A stretch of DNA of 64,000 nucleotides from Nephrocerus scutellatus (lineage: Eukaryota > Arthropoda > Insecta > Diptera > Pipunculidae), in contig OX352765.1 of assembly GCA_947095585.1 (NCBI GenBank), forward strand, positions 17,668,444 to 17,732,443. Direction: 5' to 3'. Shown here in pieces: positions 35,700 through 45,674 of this stretch. Numbering within the stretch: the first letter of the stretch is position 1; the number at the start of each line of letters is the position of its first letter. The notes beneath the pieces are model-generated. The model saw only the letters and a program-made list of their open reading frames with translations, was not told where the DNA came from and ran no database searches. Both the position numbers and the translations under genes were made by a program.

Positions 35700-36430
35700 T
35701 TTCGGCAGGTTATCTTTTAGAGGTCTTCTGAGTTTTGTGTTTTGTGGTACTTTGTGAGTCTTTTTCGGGTGTTTTGGAGGGTCTTTTGGGGGGTTTTCTT
35801 AGGTTTTTTTGTATTGGATATTTTGTGATTTATTTGGAGGTTTTTTGATAAACTTTTGGGCGTCTTTTGGGGGTCTTTTTATATATTTTTTTAATAATAT
35901 AATGTTTGAAAGTCAATCCAATAGAATAAAAGTGCAATAAAGTTTAATCGATCGTACTTACTATCTTCCTTTACTTTTTTTAAAAAAAAAATTGTATGGG
36001 ATCCCTCCGACCCTCGGACCCGATCAATACCAAATTTTAATAAAAAGTCTTGTCACCGGAAATACGCTTGTGTGCAAAGTTTTAATATAGTCGGGCTTTG
36101 GAAAGTGGACTTAAAATTGATCGCAAGATTCTACCACCAAACGAACGAACGACAGAAAGAACCATGCCGATGAGAAGTTAGGAGAATTTAATAATATTAG
36201 GGTGTAGAGAGCAAATTCACTACAAAAACCAATATAAACTTATACCTAGGTAACGATATATCTAATAAACTTTTGAAAGCAGCAACTTATAATTTTTTAA
36301 GAAATTTATATAGGAGCCCCTCGATCTTGGGATCCGATCACTACCAAATCCACACCACATTTATAGAAAGTTTTGTCATCGGAGAAACAGACGTGTGCAA
36401 AGTTTTAATAAAATCAGGTTTTTAGAAGTG
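35700..36430. repeat. CTCAAGACC-family repeat (complement tract plus companion block)
   Basis: 35700-35885 is rich in GGTCTTTTGG-type words, the complement of the CTCAAGACC tract. 35990-36110 and 36300-36430 hold two diverged copies of the companion block, with CCCGATCAATACC / CCGATCACTACC, TCACCGGAAATACGC / TCATCGGAGAAACAGACG and TGTGCAAAGTTTTAATA. The double copy of the companion block is not seen elsewhere in the window. Confidence 0.65.
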
Positions 36431-36847
36431 GATTAAAAATCGATAACAAAATTTAGCCAACCAGACTTAAACCACCAAAGAATATCATCCAGATGCGAAA
36501 TGAATAGTGAGAATTTGAAAACGGCATCAATACGTATATACGTGATCTGCACGTACGATTATTTCACTTTTAAAAATAATTCTATTCTCCAAAATATTGT
36601 AATTTTGTCACAAATTTAAGTTTTTGTTTCACCCTGCAAATTACAAATCGCATTCCTTACTTAAATGACAGTTTTGTTGTGTCAATGTCAATTGGTTGCC
36701 ATATTCAAAATTCAGTTGTCTTTCCTGTATCGATATTAATCGGTAGAATCGTGTTCATACAGCAAGTAGTTATTTTTGTTAAACACAAAACTCAATATAA
36801 ATACAAAGTTTTAAATATTATTATTACTCATTATTAACAGAACAATA

Positions 36848-38030
36848 ATGTACAAAGACGATGAAAGTGATGACAACTCGGAGAACGTTTTCTTCTTTGA
36901 AAGTGACCATTTAGCCCTTCGTGGAAATTCTGACTACACGAATATGCTTAGAACAATCGCTGTCCTAGAGGCACAGAAAATAAAAACCCATAAAGATATT
37001 GAGGAGTTGATTATCTGCAAAAATGAATACTTGTCCGACCCGCAATTGTTAACTAAGAAATTAGCAGACAACGAAGAGATTATTTCCCCTAATTATATGA
37101 CTATAGCAACGGCAAGTTATTGAAATTTACATCAAATTGTCGAAGCGTAATAATTTATTATCCTTTTAAAGATTCCAGAAGTCGGTTCGTACGTCAGCAA
37201 TACACCTGAATGTTCAACAGAAAGTTCAAAGATAATTTCCGAATCAGCAGATCAATTAGTTCGTGGCAGACTGTTTGACCAGACAAAACCAGAAACGTTT
37301 AATCAGGTACATTCAAGTGTTTAGTTACAGAAAAAATTGAATTTCATAAATTATTTTATTTTAGTTGTGGACCTGCGAGGAACAAAGAAGGCTCGAACAA
37401 CTACTAGTTGAGTTTCCAGTAGAACCGGTGGAAATGCGAAGGTTTACAAAGATTGCAAACGCACTGGGCAATCGCACACCCCAACAGGTGGCTAGTCGTG
37501 TTCAAAAGTTTTTCAAAAAATTATATTCAGCTGGAATGCCAGTACCTGGTCGTATTCCGAAAAGCCGAAGAAATTGTTTAGTTAAATCGAAGCATTACTA
37601 CAAAAGTCTGTATCGACCATCGACATTTTTTCCCGCTCATAATGTCCCTTTTAATATTCCCGAGGATGATTTCAATTCAATGGATATGCAGAATTTTAAT
37701 AGCAGCTCAACGAGTGAAAGCAATAACCATTGTACTGCCACATTCTTCTCAGATCTTAACGATGCTGAAAAGGCAGAAGGAAAAAAAATGATAATTCATA
37801 TGCTAAAAGTAATACGCGAAGAAAAATGTTCCCCTACGCCTACAGATACATGTAATCCCAATCAGCAAGTGATGAAATGTGAAAATTGTTTAAATTCGCC
37901 AATTACTGGCACTCGATGGCACTGTAACTCTTGTTACAATTATATTAACAACTGTTCGGACTGCATTGTAAGTCAATTAATTTCGAACAAATTTGAGCAT
38001 TTTGGCCATGATGTCGTCGAGTCAAATTAA
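36848..38030 (+). CDS. Atac1: Atac1/ZZZ3-like SANT and ZZ zinc-finger protein, ATAC histone acetyltransferase subunit
   Basis: Three exons, 36848-37111, 37172-37306 and 37365-38030, give 354 residues. Intron 2 is GT-AG; intron 1 (60 bases) begins GCAAGT, and only removing it avoids the TGA at 37121-37123 and keeps frame (…TIAT|IPEVGSY). Residues 1-133 are acidic, with ESDDNSENV at the start. A SANT/Myb-like domain spans about 135-185 (WTCEEQRRLEQLLVEFP, KIANALGNRTPQQVASRVQKFF). A ZZ zinc finger spans about 304-350 with cysteines 305, 308, 320, 323, 330 and 333 and histidines 345/348. This domain pair is specific to ZZZ3 and its fly counterpart Atac1, a chromatin subunit of the nuclear ATAC acetyltransferase complex. 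AATAAA sits at 38032-38037, directly after the stop. A piece of exon 1/intron 1 is copied at 34790-34953. Confidence 0.93.
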
Positions 38031-38039
38031 AAATAAATT

Positions 38040-39094
38040 GTATATATTTTTTTCGTTGGGTTGTTATACATTAAAACAAGAAGATGTTAATGGTATGCTA
38101 ATTCTTAATCCTCCTATTAATATAAAGGCAACATACAGATGCGATTTTTTCCAACATTTTTAAATTTTAGTAAGTATTATTATTTTTAAAATTGATGATG
38201 AATGATATTTGCACATTATATCAGACGACTTAATTTTAAAATAAAAGAAAAATCGTATTCAGAAATTACTTGGGCGGATAAACTTCTGCCAGGCAAGGTA
38301 CGAATTTTAACTCTACATAAGACTAACAGAGCTATGAAGGGAATGGAAAAAGACTTTGCCCGAAATGTTAAACCCCAAAATAGCTCGCACAATGAATACA
38401 AAAAGTTTTAAATTGGGTTAAGCTTCATTGGTATTAGTTGCAGTTTGTTTACTAAAATTCGGACATTTGAACATTAACTAAAAACAAATATTTCACATCC
38501 GTTTCGAAATGTTGCTTACTTCATTCTCATCATAGTATGACATGTTCTGATGCCGCTATATGGGCAAAAATTTGTATGGGAGGACCCCACAGAAACACCA
38601 TCTTCATCAAAAACCTGAAAAGATTACTCCAGATAAGTTGGCCAGACTACGAGGAATCACAGAGAATCGTCAAGAATTCCCTTAATCCAACTTTTTCGTT
38701 AATCCTTGGTACAATGCTTGGCGACTTGGCGTCAAGAAACACATTGATTTTGTATAATTTGCCACATTTGAATATTGATTGAATATGCTATCGGCTCTAT
38801 AGATGTGGGTTTATTTTTTAGTTTGTTTGGCCTGTTACTACAAACGAATCCGATACAATTAATTGTCGAGTTTTTGACCTTCAAACTGACATCAGCTGGT
38901 TCCCGAAGGCCCGATATTTTCAGTGAAGGTTTCAATAATTTTGAAGGCTCACGTACGTCAATTTTTGTAATATTTTCTTAGTTAAGGTTTTTTTGAACCA
39001 TGGATTAAAGCATTTGGAATCGATTCGTTTTCCGTATTGCTTTGTTCTATGAATCAGAGAGACTTCTGAGAAAATAAAATGAAATCTGCTACAA
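38040..39094. other. intergenic DNA with two unexplained short frames
   Basis: Frames at 38202-38411 (69 codons, lysine-rich, …ITWADKLLPGKVRI) and 38537-38782 (81 codons, …RNTIFIKNLKRLLQISW) look more protein-like than their surroundings. I recognise no family, no splice partner and no transposon motif. They could be remains of an old element or gene. Confidence 0.3.
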
Positions 39095-39240
39095 ACATGA
39101 GGATTGTGATATATTGTAAATCACATTTCTTCGATTTTTACATTTTAATAAAGGACTTAGCCCACCTTATTGTTGTGGTGCATTCAGGGAGTTTTCCATT
39201 GGCAATAAGTTTAGATTAAAAAAAAATATGGAGATGTAGG
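39095..39240 (+). repeat. LINE family A 3' tail fragment with downstream block
   Basis: TTGTAAATCACATTTCTTCG, TTTTAATAAAGGACTTAGCC and GTGCATTCAGGGAG match 9815-9900. A shorter related piece (CCTTATTGCCGTGGCGCAAC) is at 44855-44880. Both the tail and the block after AATAAAGG are shared, so the element end is probably beyond the AATAAAGG. Confidence 0.65.
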
Positions 39241-39309
39241 TACAACACGACTTTCTTTTACGGACGGGGCCGGAATATTTATTAAAACTTTCTATTAAAC
39301 TTTTTTTAT

Positions 39310-39615
39310 TATTTTTTAATTTTTTTGTATTTTTTTATTTGCAAAAACTCGAAAAACTGTACACGTAAACTATCACTTCCGGGTGTCAGATATCCGTCAA
39401 AACCAACTGGCACCTCACAATTTATGTAAAAATCTTAAATATGAGTTTTCATCCTCATAAGTTCAGCCGCCTGGGCTGTAGAGTGGACACAGGCATACAT
39501 ACAGAGAGATTTTTTCGCTTTTTCTGACTCAGGAGATACCGTAATGGGTAAATCTGCAAAAATTCCGAGTTCGGAAATTTTTATGACAATCATGAAAATT
39601 GTAAAAGAAAGTAAA
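39310..39615 (+). repeat. dispersed repeat family E, sense copy
   Basis: TGCAAAAACTCGAAAAACTGT, CACTTCCGG, AGTGGACACAGGCATACATA, GACTCAGGAGATACCG and TCTGCAAAAATTCCG recur in this order antisense at 49640-49890. No coding capacity was recognised. It is possibly a LINE 3' region or non-autonomous element. Confidence 0.7.
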
Positions 39616-40301
39616 AAAGGGTTAACATAGAATATACGAAGTGATTCCAAAACAGAAACCAGAAATGTAATGAGCATTGCCTTGTAACTTGTACATATAA
39701 AACTAAAAAAAATCTAGTTTTGGCTGCCCACAGGTAAGCATTTTCTTAAAGGAAAAGATTCAATGTGCAAATTGTTTAAATCATCAACAAAAGTAACCTA
39801 CATTGAAATCTATAGCGAAAAAATTGAATATTGGCCACTCTGTCTATCTAGCATATAAAACATGGATTTGGTATCACTAAATTTGGTAACCAAACAAAGT
39901 TTGACGTTTGCCGTTCCTGTGTGAATGCTTCTCTATGGCTGTGGGTATTAATAATTGAGAATTTATTAGTCGTGTGCCGCTTTGCAAATTAATATTTAAT
40001 AAAATAGTTGTTTCTCGTTTATAAAAAACAAATATATTTGTAAAAAAGGTGCTTAACGTACATATATTTACTTAGCAATCCGGGACGACCTTATTGAGGC
40101 AGTACGGACCACGGTGTCGCTTCAAACTTATTTACCGCGTAAAAATTTACTTTTCCTTTATATTTACTGTTGTTACCTTTCCTGTTGTTTATTAGAAATT
40201 GTTTCGAAATTGGCTAGCAGTACAATTAAATCTTGAATGTAAATCATTACTAAAATCTAAATTACATTAATATCAATGAGCTTGAATGTAATCATCTGTA
40301 A
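39616..40301. other. unassigned region upstream of SBP2
   Basis: AT-rich; contains the likely promoter/leader of the SBP2-like gene but no clear TATA/initiator pair that I can defend. Confidence 0.4.
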
Positions 40302-41355
40302 ATGCCTAGAGCCACAATGCATTCGGAAAAACTTCACGTAGTCGATCGTGCAACTTTCGAACTATATCAACAGCCACAACCGGAAACTCAGAAACCCATT
40401 AGAAATTCTAAGTACAAAAAGACCAAACTTCAGTTTAATTTGTTTAATTTTGTTATCAACAAAAAACCAAATCAAAAAAAATCTGGCCACTCAACTAAAA
40501 TTCATCGCGTTTCAAAAACTAAAATTGCGCGTCGTGGAAAAACAAGAGAAGGTGGTCGGAAGAGGCGTTACTCAAAACTGAAGAAAAGTATTCTAAGATA
40601 TAGACAACTGAAAAGAAGCACTGCTACCGAAAATGAGAAGGAATTGCTTGCCCAAAGCATTTGTAATGCCGCAGAAATGATGCAAAATTTATCTCTCTCC
40701 ACGACGACATCCAAAATTTTTTCAAGACGGTTTCGAGAGTAAGTTTTACAAATTTCGAATAGAATTAATGAACCTCCTAATTGGAACAGTCACAGTTTTT
40801 CGAGTTAAATTTTCTTTACAGGTACTGCGACAATACAACATCTCCAAAACTCCGTCAGCTAACGGAAAATCTTCTAAGAGAACTTTATCGCTTTCAAAAG
40901 CGGGCATTTGCACAAAACGAAATTAAGGCAAGAGCACACCGCAGAATTGTGATTGGATTGCGTGAAGTAAAAATTCAACTGCAGATAAACAAACTGCGAC
41001 TTGTAATTATTGCACCAGATTGCGAATCATGCAGTGTTCCAGGTAAAGCCAAATCAATACAATTCCGTCTATACTACTAATGTTATTTTCTGCTTTTTTA
41101 TAACCAGGTGGCTTGGACGACAATATTCTTGGCCTAAGGAATGATTGTCGAGGAAAACTAATTCCATATGTATTTTCGCTTAAACGGAGAGAATTGAGTT
41201 ATGTTCTATTTAAAAAGGTTCCAATTAGTTGTGTAGGAGTTTTGGATTATGATGGCGCACAAAATATATTTAATGAACTGTTAGAGTGTCTTACTGAAGA
41301 AAGGAAATCATTTCAGAGTTTGTGTTTAAGTAAAATGAACCAGCAAGTTGATTAG
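40302..41355 (+). CDS. SBP2: SECIS-binding protein 2 (SBP2)-like, selenocysteine incorporation factor
   Basis: Exons 40302-40738, 40822-41042 and 41108-41355 join in frame with GTAAGT/CAG and GTAAAG/CAG introns to encode 301 residues. The N-terminal 120 residues are basic and low complexity (KIARRGKTREGGRKRRYSK). From about residue 140 the C-terminal region follows vertebrate and fly SBP2: FSRRFREYCD, LLRELYRFQKRAFAQNEIKA, HRRIVIGLREVKIQLQINKL, VIIAPDCE, GGLDDNI, LIPYVFSLKRRELSYVLFKK and VPISCVGVLDYDGAQNIFNEL. The latter part is the L7Ae-type RNA-binding fold that binds the SECIS element kink-turn so that UGA is read as selenocysteine. Insect SBP2 proteins are short and lack the long vertebrate N-terminus, as here. 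The product should act on ribosomes in the cytoplasm. Start chosen as the first ATG of the open exon; upstream ATGs are out of frame. Confidence 0.93.
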
Positions 41356-41359
41356 TTTT

Positions 41360-41540
41360 AATAATAAATTGAAGTGAATTTATTGAATAGAGATTATAAC
41401 TCGAGCAATGATTAAATAATTTGATTACAATAAATACAACAAAATTTTCTATCCTCTTACTTTTACTTCTATTTATAAAAATATTACTTCTAAAATTATA
41501 CTAAGCTTTTTAAATTGTTAGCGTCGTTATTATTCTGGAC
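41360..41540. other. SBP2 3' flank
   Basis: Several AATAAA-like signals follow the stop (AATAAATTG near 41361, AATAAATAC near 41430). No gene visible. Confidence 0.5.
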
Positions 41541-41599
41541 ATGTGTATTTTTATTATACAGGGTGTCTCAAAATAGTAATCTATTTTCAAATATGTATT

Positions 41600-42190
41600 A
41601 GGGTTGTCACTAAACTCGTCGATAAGTCAACTAGGTACCCCTATACTACTGGGCAATCAGCTAAACTTTACAATTTATTTCTAACTACTATACCAGAGAA
41701 ATATTCAATTGATTTATCTGTTCCATTAGGACTTTCCGACAAAGCTCTGGTAATTTTCATTGCCAAAAAGATTTTTCAGTATCCTTTTATGGCTACGAAG
41801 CTTGGAAAGTCAATTTCGACGCGCCTCCAAGTCCTCGTTAACAAGTCTTTAACGCGAAAACTGAGAATATGATGGCCGGACACTATCACCAATCAAGATT
41901 TGTTGAGAGTTACGCAACAGAAAGCAATCGCGGTTACCATCAGACAACGGAAATGGAGATTGGATTGGATTCGCCACACTTTGAGAAAACCAGCAGACGA
42001 TATCATGAAACGAGCGCATGACTGGAATACACAAGGAATCCGCCGAGTTGGTCGTCCTAGTATGATATGGAAAATGACAATAGAATTGGAAGCAATACTT
42101 CAGGGGACAGAGTGGCGTCTCTTGAAACCTCAGGCGGTGAATCGAGTTCGTTGGTGGGCATTTGAAGAATCGCTATGCTTTCCCGCAGAG
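41600..42190 (+). pseudogene. LINE relic, family C, chimeric (endonuclease end joined to C-terminus)
   Basis: The sense frame 41600-41770 reads GQSAKLYNLFLTTIPEKYSIDLSVPLGLSDKAL. This resembles the end of a LINE endonuclease (LDLFLTS...YS...PLGSSDH), with the final His replaced. Directly after, 41800-42190 reads LQVLVNKSLTRKLRI, WWPDTITNQDLLR, IRQRKWRLDWIRHTLRKPADDI, GRPSMIW and VRWWAFEESLC, the extreme C-terminus of the same type as at 21050-21289. The whole reverse transcriptase is therefore deleted between them. Confidence 0.78.
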
Positions 42191-42420
42191 TAAAGGCCCC
42201 TATTGCTTTGTTGTCGCTTGTACCGAAGGTAATGCAATCTATCGTTAAATTCAACCTAATAAGCTATTTGGATACGATATCTTAGACGAATTTTGGAATA
42301 TAATTCATATGTTTGGGTTGGGGCTACATAATCGCATTTGCATTATCTTGATAGAACTCCGATTAGAGTTGTCCATATGATAAACGATGAAACTATTACT
42401 CCATCTCTTGATTTTTTGAC
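42190..42420 (+). pseudogene. LINE relic, family A fragment
   Basis: CCCCTATTGCTTTGTTGTCG, then KVMQSIVKFNLISYLDTIS, repeats the RT start of the 8.7-kb copy (PIALLSVISKVMES). After a deletion, a segment reads NRICILDRTPIRVVHMINDETI, from the element's C-terminal region. It abuts the family C relic without a gap. Confidence 0.7.
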
Positions 42421-42429
42421 TCCTTCTCC

Positions 42430-42800
42430 TTAACGATCCTGACCCATTTGACCCTATCGAACACACTCTAATACTACCTTCAAAACCCCAAGAATTCCTC
42501 TAATTCCATGACCCGCAAAGATCCCCCCTAACGAAAACCACCAAAGACCCTCAATACTCCACCCCGACCTAAAACATCCCTCCTCAAAGTTTGAACTATA
42601 TCAAACCTCCAAAGACCCTCCAAGGCCCACTCCAAGACACCCCAATACCCCCTCCCACAAAGACCACCTCAATCTATCAAATGCACAATTTCGAATTAAT
42701 TTCATACAAAAAATCCCTCAATACCACCACCAAACCTTCACTCTACAAATACTCACCGCAATCGTTCCCACCATATCATCCACATCGAATGTGCGGTCTT
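42430..42800 (+). repeat. C-rich CAAGACCC-type tract
   Basis: Strongly G-poor strand with words such as CCTCCAAAGACCCTCC, CCAAGACACCCC. It resembles the CTCAAGACC tract at 30650 and the similar C-rich parts inside CPSF6 intron 6 (60780-60860 and 61020-61080). A proline/threonine-rich frame at 42591-42842 is a by-product of composition. Confidence 0.65.
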
Positions 42801-43217
42801 CGAGTTAATCGCGAACAGCAGACAAAGGTTCATCTATACTAATATTATAAAGAGGTAATGTTGGTTTGCGTGTAGGAGGTAATCCTAGAAACTACTGGAC
42901 CGATTTCAACTAATATTTAGAATGGACTTTCAGGGTGAATATAGGCTATATATTATCCCGTGTGAATAAAAAGAGCCTTTCGTGGCAACCAATTTTGTAA
43001 CTAAATAACTAACGTCGACGAAAAAACGTTCGGGCATCTTAACGACTGTGTGCTATGTCCTGCGCTGATTTGTACGTACTATCTAATATATAAAAATGGT
43101 GTGTTAATTTTTTGAGATTGCCTTTCTCAGGAACCAGACATCGCAGGAAGCTGAAATTTTCACCATAGATTAGGAGTTTAGCGGTTTGGGTTTTTGTTTT
43201 GGTTTGAACTCTCTAAG

Positions 43218-43840
43218 TGGCACTGTTGTCAAAATATAACGGTTTTTTTGTTTCTCAGCAAAGAAGCATCTTAGGAACTTCCGATTTTAACCATAGGTTT
43301 GTTTTATTGCTATTTGGGTTTTTGTGAAATTTGGACCTGATAGATGACGCTGTTTCCAAGATATAACGGGTTTTCTGTTTCTTAGTAACGAAGCATCTTA
43401 GGAACTTAAAATTTTAACTATACGTTTGTTTCGTTGCTATTTGGGTTTTTGTGAAATTTGGACCCGTTAGGTGGCGCTGGTTTCAAGATAGTAGGTGGTA
43501 AAACCGCTATTTTTGACATTTATTTAGTTTCATTACAACACGCGCAAGAATACATCGTAGGACGCCAAATTAAAAATAAAATTTATAATTAATCGTAAAA
43601 AAACGTTATTACACAAAATAACTGTTTTTATATTATACACATGAGTCACGAATACTGCATTTGTTTGATTAGTAGTTATTTTATTTTACACACAGGGAAT
43701 GTAAAATGTTAATATCAGCCACATTTTTAAACTGAATTTTATGAAATTTTTAAGATATATTATTGGCAAGTAGGGGAAAGTTATAGGTATAGATGGAAGG
43801 GGAGAAAGATAAAATTTTAACATGAGATTTACAAACGTAG
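43218..43840 (+). repeat. 623-bp tandem block, copy 1
   Basis: Starts TGGCACTGTTGTCAAAATAT; repeated at 43841-44463. Within each block a ~125-base sub-repeat occurs twice (AAGAAGCATCTTAGGAACTT ... GGGTTTTTGTGAAATTTGGACC; AACGAAGCATCTTAGGAACTT ...). Confidence 0.92.
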
Positions 43841-44463
43841 TGGCACTGTTGTCAAAATATAACGGTTTTTTTGTTTCTCAGCAAAGAAGCATCTTAGGAA
43901 CTTCAGATTTTAACTATAGGTTTGTTTCATTGCTATTTGGGTTTTTGTGAAATTTGGACCTGATAGATGGCGCTGTTTCCAAGATATAATGGTTTTTCTG
44001 TTTCTTAGTAACGAAGCATCTTAGGAACTTAAAATTTTAACTATACGTTTGTTTCGTTGCTATTTGGGTTTTTGTGAAATTTGGACCCGTTAGGTGGCGC
44101 TGGTTTCAAGATAGTAGGTGGTAAAACCGCTATTTTTGACATTGATTTAGTTTCATTACAACACGCGCAAGAATACATCGTAGGACGCCAAATTAAAAAT
44201 AAAATTTATAATTAATCGTAAAAAAACGTTATTACACAAAATAACTGTTTTTATATTATACACATGAGTCACGAATACTGCATTTGTTTGATTAGTAGTT
44301 ATTTTATTTTACACACAGGGAATGTAAAATGTTAATATCAGCCACATTTTTAAACTGAATTTTATGAAATTTTTAAGATATATTATTGGCAAGTAGGGGA
44401 AAGTTATAGGTATAGATGGAAGGGGAGAAAGATAAAATTTTAACATGAGATTTACAAACGTAT
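43841..44463 (+). repeat. 623-bp tandem block, copy 2
   Basis: Nearly identical to copy 1; differences include GATGACGCTG/GATGGCGCTG and TATAACGGG/TATAATGGT. Both copies end TTTACAAACGTA. Confidence 0.92.
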
Positions 44464-44582
44464 TTTTAAAAAAATGTCAACGTTAATTATTGGCAGGTGA
44501 GGGAAAGTTATAGGCTAAAGTACTCCCGTCACACCAGGGGTTCATGTGTGCGGGTAGCAAAGCGTCCGGGAACAGCTAGTAA

Positions 44583-44815
44583 TCTATATATATAAAAATG
44601 AATATACAAAAACAAAGATAGAATAGACACTGGTTTGTAATATGACACTAAAACTTAAAAACAAGACAGCCGCTTGAGTTGAAACTTTCACAGAATATGC
44701 GTCTTAACAAAATCTCGGTTAACCTCATAGTGCGAATACGATCGAGTGGTGCTTTGTTTAGGTTTAAGCAATAGCAGTTCATGTGTGCGGGTGAAGGAGC
44801 GTTCGGGAAAAGATA
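44583..44815 (+). mobile_element. second Helitron-like fragment abutting the first
   Basis: Begins TCTATATATATAAAAATGAA immediately after the CTAG|TAA end of the first Helitron, and resembles the 5' end of the antisense Helitron at 57645 (TCTATATATATAAAAATC). It ends with TTCATGTGTGCGGGTGAAGG ... GTTCGGGAAAAG, a relative of the first element's 3' end, but CTAG is not preserved. Confidence 0.55.
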
Positions 44816-45118
44816 TGTTTTATACATTAAGATTTTCATTAAGTGCATAGACCACCACCTTATTGCCGTGGCGCAACTCATACAGAAAGTTCTCCATTTA
44901 CAATTATTAGGGTAATTTATACCTAAAAACATATTGTTACGATAAGTAGTTAGTATCGAAGATAATGGAATTCGAATCCTAAGATAAACCATCAATGTAC
45001 TATTGCATACTCAAAATAGGCACTGAATTAGAACTAAGCACTTCTGAATAGTATACTTTTAAGCTATAAGATTTATTATATTATTTGAAATGTAGCCGCT
45101 TGTACGTTTATATCATTA
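44816..45118. other. unassigned DNA with LINE-tail traces
   Basis: A short stretch similar to 9860-9900 and 39160-39200 is present (CCTTATTGCCGTGGCGCAAC). A 115-codon antisense frame (44648-44995) runs through repeats and has no family signature. Confidence 0.4.
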
Positions 45119-45606
45119 TGTACTGGTCAAAAATGTAGTCAAATCGGTTCGTGTGGTTTGCCCAGTTTTTGTGAAAGAACATTATTGTACATGTAGTTTA
45201 TTTTTAGAAAATGACTTATTACATATGAGTGTCGTTAGTTGTAAATAAGGGAATAAGGCCACAATTTTCTGGTCTCTTCTCTATATTTCTGCCTATAAGA
45301 TGGGAAGTTTATGGAAACTTTTCAATGAGTATAAATAGAGGCTTTTGGCCGAAGTAACTTAGTTCATTGTTTAGTCAAGTTTTAATAGTTCTTGCAAAGC
45401 TACCACCTAAGAGAACTATTGTAAAGTACAAGTGTTGTTGCAATAAGTCCTTATGTGTACTTAGAAAAGTAATCACCAATATAAATTGTGAACTTCTGTT
45501 ATTTTTACTGTTCGTTAATTAAAGTTATTATTTGTAAATTAATAAACTTGTGTTGTGTTTTATTTGCAAAATCCTTTACGAACTCGAAAGCCTAAAATTC
45601 GTAACA
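45119..45606 (+). mobile_element. solo LTR (488 bp)
   Basis: Starts TGTACTGGTC and ends TTCGTAACA. A TATA-like GAGTATAAATAG lies near 45330 and AATAAA at 45541-45546, followed by TTGTGTTGTGTT, giving a U3-R-U5 layout. Pieces of the same LTR are at 16143-16380 (5' part) and 2158-2278 (3' end). No internal gag/pol or second LTR is adjacent, and I see no clear target-site duplication. It lies 68 bases beyond the gustatory receptor stop codon, in convergent orientation. Confidence 0.82.
45559..45564 (-). promoter_or_regulatory. candidate poly(A) signal for the gustatory receptor, inside the solo LTR
   Basis: TTTATT on the sense strand is AATAAA on the receptor's strand, about 110 bases after its stop. 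I see no AATAAA on that strand between the stop (45675) and the LTR end (45606), so the first candidate lies within the LTR. Confidence 0.5.
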
Positions 45607-45674
45607 ATATATATTATAGACGGGTTTAAATAAATATTCCTCCCGATCTTCACGGGAACATGTGTACATTCTAG

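Larger units (their letters stand above)
33580..35720 (+). pseudogene. LINE relic, family B, rearranged
   Basis: The sense order is kept. The linker has YYGSCVPKTSLSKRKVPW and NDRLAKLRAKIRKLFNTDKR (33640-33790). The RT entry is WAVGSFKPFKAPG (34135-34175), followed by YNWGYIPYTRRKVNVIFIPK, SSQFAYRKTKSSDGALDCL (34450-34510), HIEGAFNDT and KGCSQEGVLFPLLWSIIFDK (34560-34790). The catalytic ADD box is gone. Instead a block of Atac1 gene DNA, a second copy of the RT segment and a 72-bp tandem duplication follow. The tail then resumes with SAIERATRALW, TCPTTALEAVVGLSPLPIF (35290-35540). The expected RT Asp (FLDIEGAFD) reads FLHIEGAFN, and stops occur. It is inactive. Confidence 0.88.
42833..44579 (+). 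mobile_element. non-autonomous Helitron (1.75 kb) with internal tandem duplication
   Basis: The left end TCTATACTAATATTATAAAG follows an A (42832), and the right end CTAG precedes a T (44580), which is the A|T target pattern of Helitrons. Just inside the right end is a GC-rich segment CGGGTAGCAAAGCGTCCGGG (44551-44570) able to form a short CGGG/TCCG stem. The body begins with the ACTACTGGACCGATTTCAAC and TATAGGCTATATATTATCC motifs common in insect Helitrons. No Rep/helicase is encoded. Two head-to-tail 623-bp blocks occupy most of the interior. Confidence 0.85.

Noticed and set aside
36848..37123. Atac1 exon 1 as a separate 91-codon gene
   Set aside because: The stop is inside the short intron; the spliced product restores a full SANT-ZZ protein.
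42591..42842. Pro/Thr-rich 83-codon gene
   Set aside because: Composition product of the C-rich repeat tract; runs into the Helitron start.
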